In this document: piece after piece, positions 19,416-20,886 of the stretch
How the letters are laid out: every line of letters begins with the position of its first letter
Position numbering within the stretch: the first letter of the stretch is position 1
Assembly (NCBI GenBank): GCA_026770585.1
Contig: MU646382.1
Coordinates: 371,394 to 392,279, forward strand
DNA from: Baffinella frigidus
Lineage: Eukaryota; Cryptophyceae; Cryptomonadales; Baffinellaceae
Direction of reading: 5' to 3'
Length of the DNA: 20,886 bases
Notes under the pieces: model-generated
Database searches by the model: none
The model's input: the letters and a program-made list of their open reading frames with translations, nothing else
Told to the model about the DNA's origin: nothing
Program-made: the position numbers and the translations under genes

Positions 19416-19741
19416 CGGTCCAATTTCCATGCGAGCGGATCGCGTTGGTAGACGATCTCCACCGGCGAGTCAGCACGACGCCGCAGGGGTCCCTCCGGCT
19501 GGTCCTCTCTCTTCACCCCCAGCATCGCGAGGATAGAGTCCGCCATGGGAGCGCCCCGTCCACCTGCCTGACTCTCCGCCGCAGGCTGTTGCACCTCCCT
19601 CTTCACCCCGAGCAGCGCGCGGAGCGACTCCGACATGGGAGCGATTTCCACCTCCTCCTCCACAGGGGGTTCGACATCCCGCTTCACCCCCAGCATCGCG
19701 AGGATAGACGCCGCGGAGCGACCGCGAGCGTCCCTCGACAT
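19416..19741 (-). CDS. Gene C 5' exon with three SILAMLGVKR-type motifs
   Basis: From ATG (19739-19741) on -: MSRDARGRSAASILAMLGVK... to DPLAWKLDR, then CCG|GTCCTG. Motif copies at residues 12-21 (SILAMLGVKR), 39-48 (SLRALLGVKR) and 69-78 (SILAMLGVKR), each followed by D or E, in an acidic, Pro-rich linker: probably disordered with short helices. V-K-R-E/D fits the SUMO-attachment consensus (psi-K-x-E/D), three times. If not spliced, the frame runs to TGA at 19409-19411, giving a 110-aa protein; splicing at GTCC is preferred because phase joins exactly to the 18313 exon and GTCC donors are common here. The frame is also open upstream (to about 19945), so the start may be further right. I do not recognise the family. 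Confidence 0.68.
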
Positions 19742-20288
19742 TGAACGCCTTCTGTTGAGAGATGGAACGGGGCGGGGAGACGAGGGGTTCGTCCGGGAAG
19801 AGGCGCCGCGCTCCTTGGGCCTGCACCGAGTTTCAGGTGGATCCGCGAGAAACGAGTCTTTGTGAGGAGAGTGAGGCACGCAGAGAGAGCGGCCAACGCG
19901 AGAAGGAGCCCGTGGCAACGAGGGGGCGTCGCCCGCGGCAGGTGCTGTTCACCGCTGGTCCTCCACCGCCGCGAACAAGGCGGCAGGTCACAAGCTCTCC
20001 TTGGCGGACGAAGTTGTTGTCAAAAGTTGACACCGTCGGCTAAGTCAATTTTCCTGAGCTCGGCGCGTCGTTCCCCACACCCCAACCTCCCCTCTCTCCC
20101 CGAGTTGCCTGCCAGCATTCCCCGGAGATGGGGTGGGGGCTGCCCGGGTCGCCGAGCAACCCCGTGCATCTCGGTGAGATCCAGCCCCTTGCTGCTGGCT
20201 TTGCCGAGGCTGCGATTCAGGTCACGATGGGGCGCAGAGAGTAGGAGGGGCACAGAATGCGCTCTCATCCCTCGCGACCCCGGCGCAG
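19742..20288. promoter_or_regulatory. Probable divergent 5' region of genes C and E
   Basis: Lies between the ATG of gene C (-) and the first recognised exon of gene E (+), so promoters of both may be here; no core promoter motif is evident. An inverted hexamer pair, TGTCAA-AAG-TTGACA, sits at 20018-20032. Upstream exon(s) of gene E must also lie here or overlap gene C. Confidence 0.35.
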
Positions 20289-20361
20289 GAGGCGGATTCA
20301 ACATCCAGAACATGGACGCGTTCGCCCTCACCATCGGCGCGCTTGTCGTTGGCGTCATGAG
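20289..20361 (+). CDS. Gene E, penultimate exon (membrane segment, first half)
   Basis: Acceptor CCGGCGCAG, two bases, then GGFNIQNMDAFALTIGALVV GVM and AG|GTCTCG. Hydrophobic from FALTIGALVV. The two trailing bases AG plus T from the next exon give Ser, in frame. Upstream exons not identified. Confidence 0.6.
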
Positions 20362-20450
20362 GTCTCGCAAACTCTCCTTTTTGGGTCTCCACTTGGTGCC
20401 TATTTTGCAGCACCACAGCCTTGCTGACCGGCCGTACGCACACTGAGCAG

Positions 20451-20607
20451 TCTCGTCCTAGCAACTGCGGCGCTGGTCATCGCGGTGCTCGCCTGCATCC
20501 GCGCTTCCCCCGAGGTCCGCGAGCGACTTCACGGCCGCGAGACTTACTACGCTCCTGGGAACGAGGCCGCCATCGCTGTGGACGACAGGCGAAATCTGCG
20601 GGATTAG
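20451..20607 (+). CDS. Gene E, last exon (membrane helix and cytosolic tail)
   Basis: Acceptor ACTGAGCAG; one base, then LVLATAALVIAVLACIRASP, EVRERLHGRETYYAPGNEAA, IAVDDRRNLRD, stop TAG (20605-20607). With the previous exon it makes a continuous hydrophobic run of about 33 residues (FALTIGALVVGVM-S-LVLATAALVIAVLACI), a single long or two closely packed membrane helices, followed by a charged tail with a YY. Looks like the C-terminus of a membrane protein; which one cannot be said. Confidence 0.68.
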
Positions 20608-20886
20608 TTACTCGCTGTGGAGCTCACATGGTCGCAGAAGCCGTCCATGGCTGAGATCCTCGCGGCTCTCTCGTTCTCTCTGTATATTACAACGCACATG
20701 AAACTCACTTTCGGCCGGTCCCTCTTCCCCCGTCCGCCTATCCATCCAACCAAGGGCTGATTCTTTCGACCCCCCCCCCCCGTGCAAGCATCAAACCATT
20801 GTTTCGCCCCCCCCCCCCCCCCCCCCCCCCCCCCGTGCCTGCTCCGCACTCGACCGCAACCCCCCCCCCCCCCCCCCCCCCCCCCC
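20608..20886. other. 3' flank with C homopolymers to the window end
   Basis: Short unique 3' flank of gene E, then C runs at 20771-20780, about 20806-20834 and from 20861 to the edge. The last runs may be collapsed or artefactual sequence at a contig end. Confidence 0.7.

Noticed and set aside
20020-20370. 116-codon frame on - opposite gene E
   Set aside because: Shadow of the + exon at 20289, which has matching splice phases with the 20451 exon.
1-20886. rRNA, tRNA or retroelement reverse transcriptase
   Set aside because: Looked for cloverleaf-like arms, rRNA landmarks and polymerase motifs on both strands; saw none.

Overview
This window looks like nuclear DNA of a eukaryote, most likely a unicellular alga. 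Every recognisable gene is cut into short exons (roughly 50-330 nt) separated by long introns, exon third positions are GC-rich, and plant/green-algal-type CCCTAAA repeats are scattered through the introns. A prasinophyte-type green alga is my guess; nothing here proves the taxon. There are no rRNA genes, tRNA genes, CRISPR arrays or bacterial operons that I can see.

Layout. (1) From the left edge to 9970, + strand: a flavin-dependent amine oxidase of the KDM1/LSD1 histone-demethylase type, entering from outside the window and ending with its C-terminal exon (GRVFFAGEHTS motif, TAA at 9968-9970). Seven exons are secure or nearly so, three are tentative. (2) From 10775 to about 12.9 kb, - strand: the 3' end of an unrecognised gene (gene B), convergent with the oxidase. 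(3) From 13403 to 19741, - strand: several exons that I infer belong to one unrecognised gene (gene C). Its N-terminal part carries a threefold motif (SILAMLGVKR-like) and its C-terminus is acidic and Trp-rich (WEDKWADW). Splice phases fit at the two junctions I could test. (4) From 20289 to 20607, + strand: the last two exons of a small membrane protein gene (gene E), divergent from gene C. The window ends in C homopolymers.

The most striking thing is how the introns are built. First, nearly every recognisable exon has one to three truncated copies ('echoes') of its splice-site-proximal end in the adjacent intron, including the splice site and some intron sequence. In the five best reading frames about 18 of 20 differences between exon and echo are synonymous, which is not expected of neutral debris. 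Second, degenerate CCCTAAA/CCCTCAACC arrays are intronic and are always C-rich on the transcribed gene's sense strand: C-rich on + inside the + gene, G-rich on + inside the - genes. Third, the introns are loaded with short non-autonomous inverted-repeat elements (MITEs) of about nine families. One 126-bp MITE sits inside the 3' splice site of the oxidase's 5545 exon, and its CA target duplication rebuilt the acceptor. A second 126-bp copy at 7305 has an unoccupied sister site 180 bp away in the same intron.

No genes in the window obviously work together in a pathway. The oxidase would act in the nucleus on chromatin; the roles of genes B, C and E are unknown to me.
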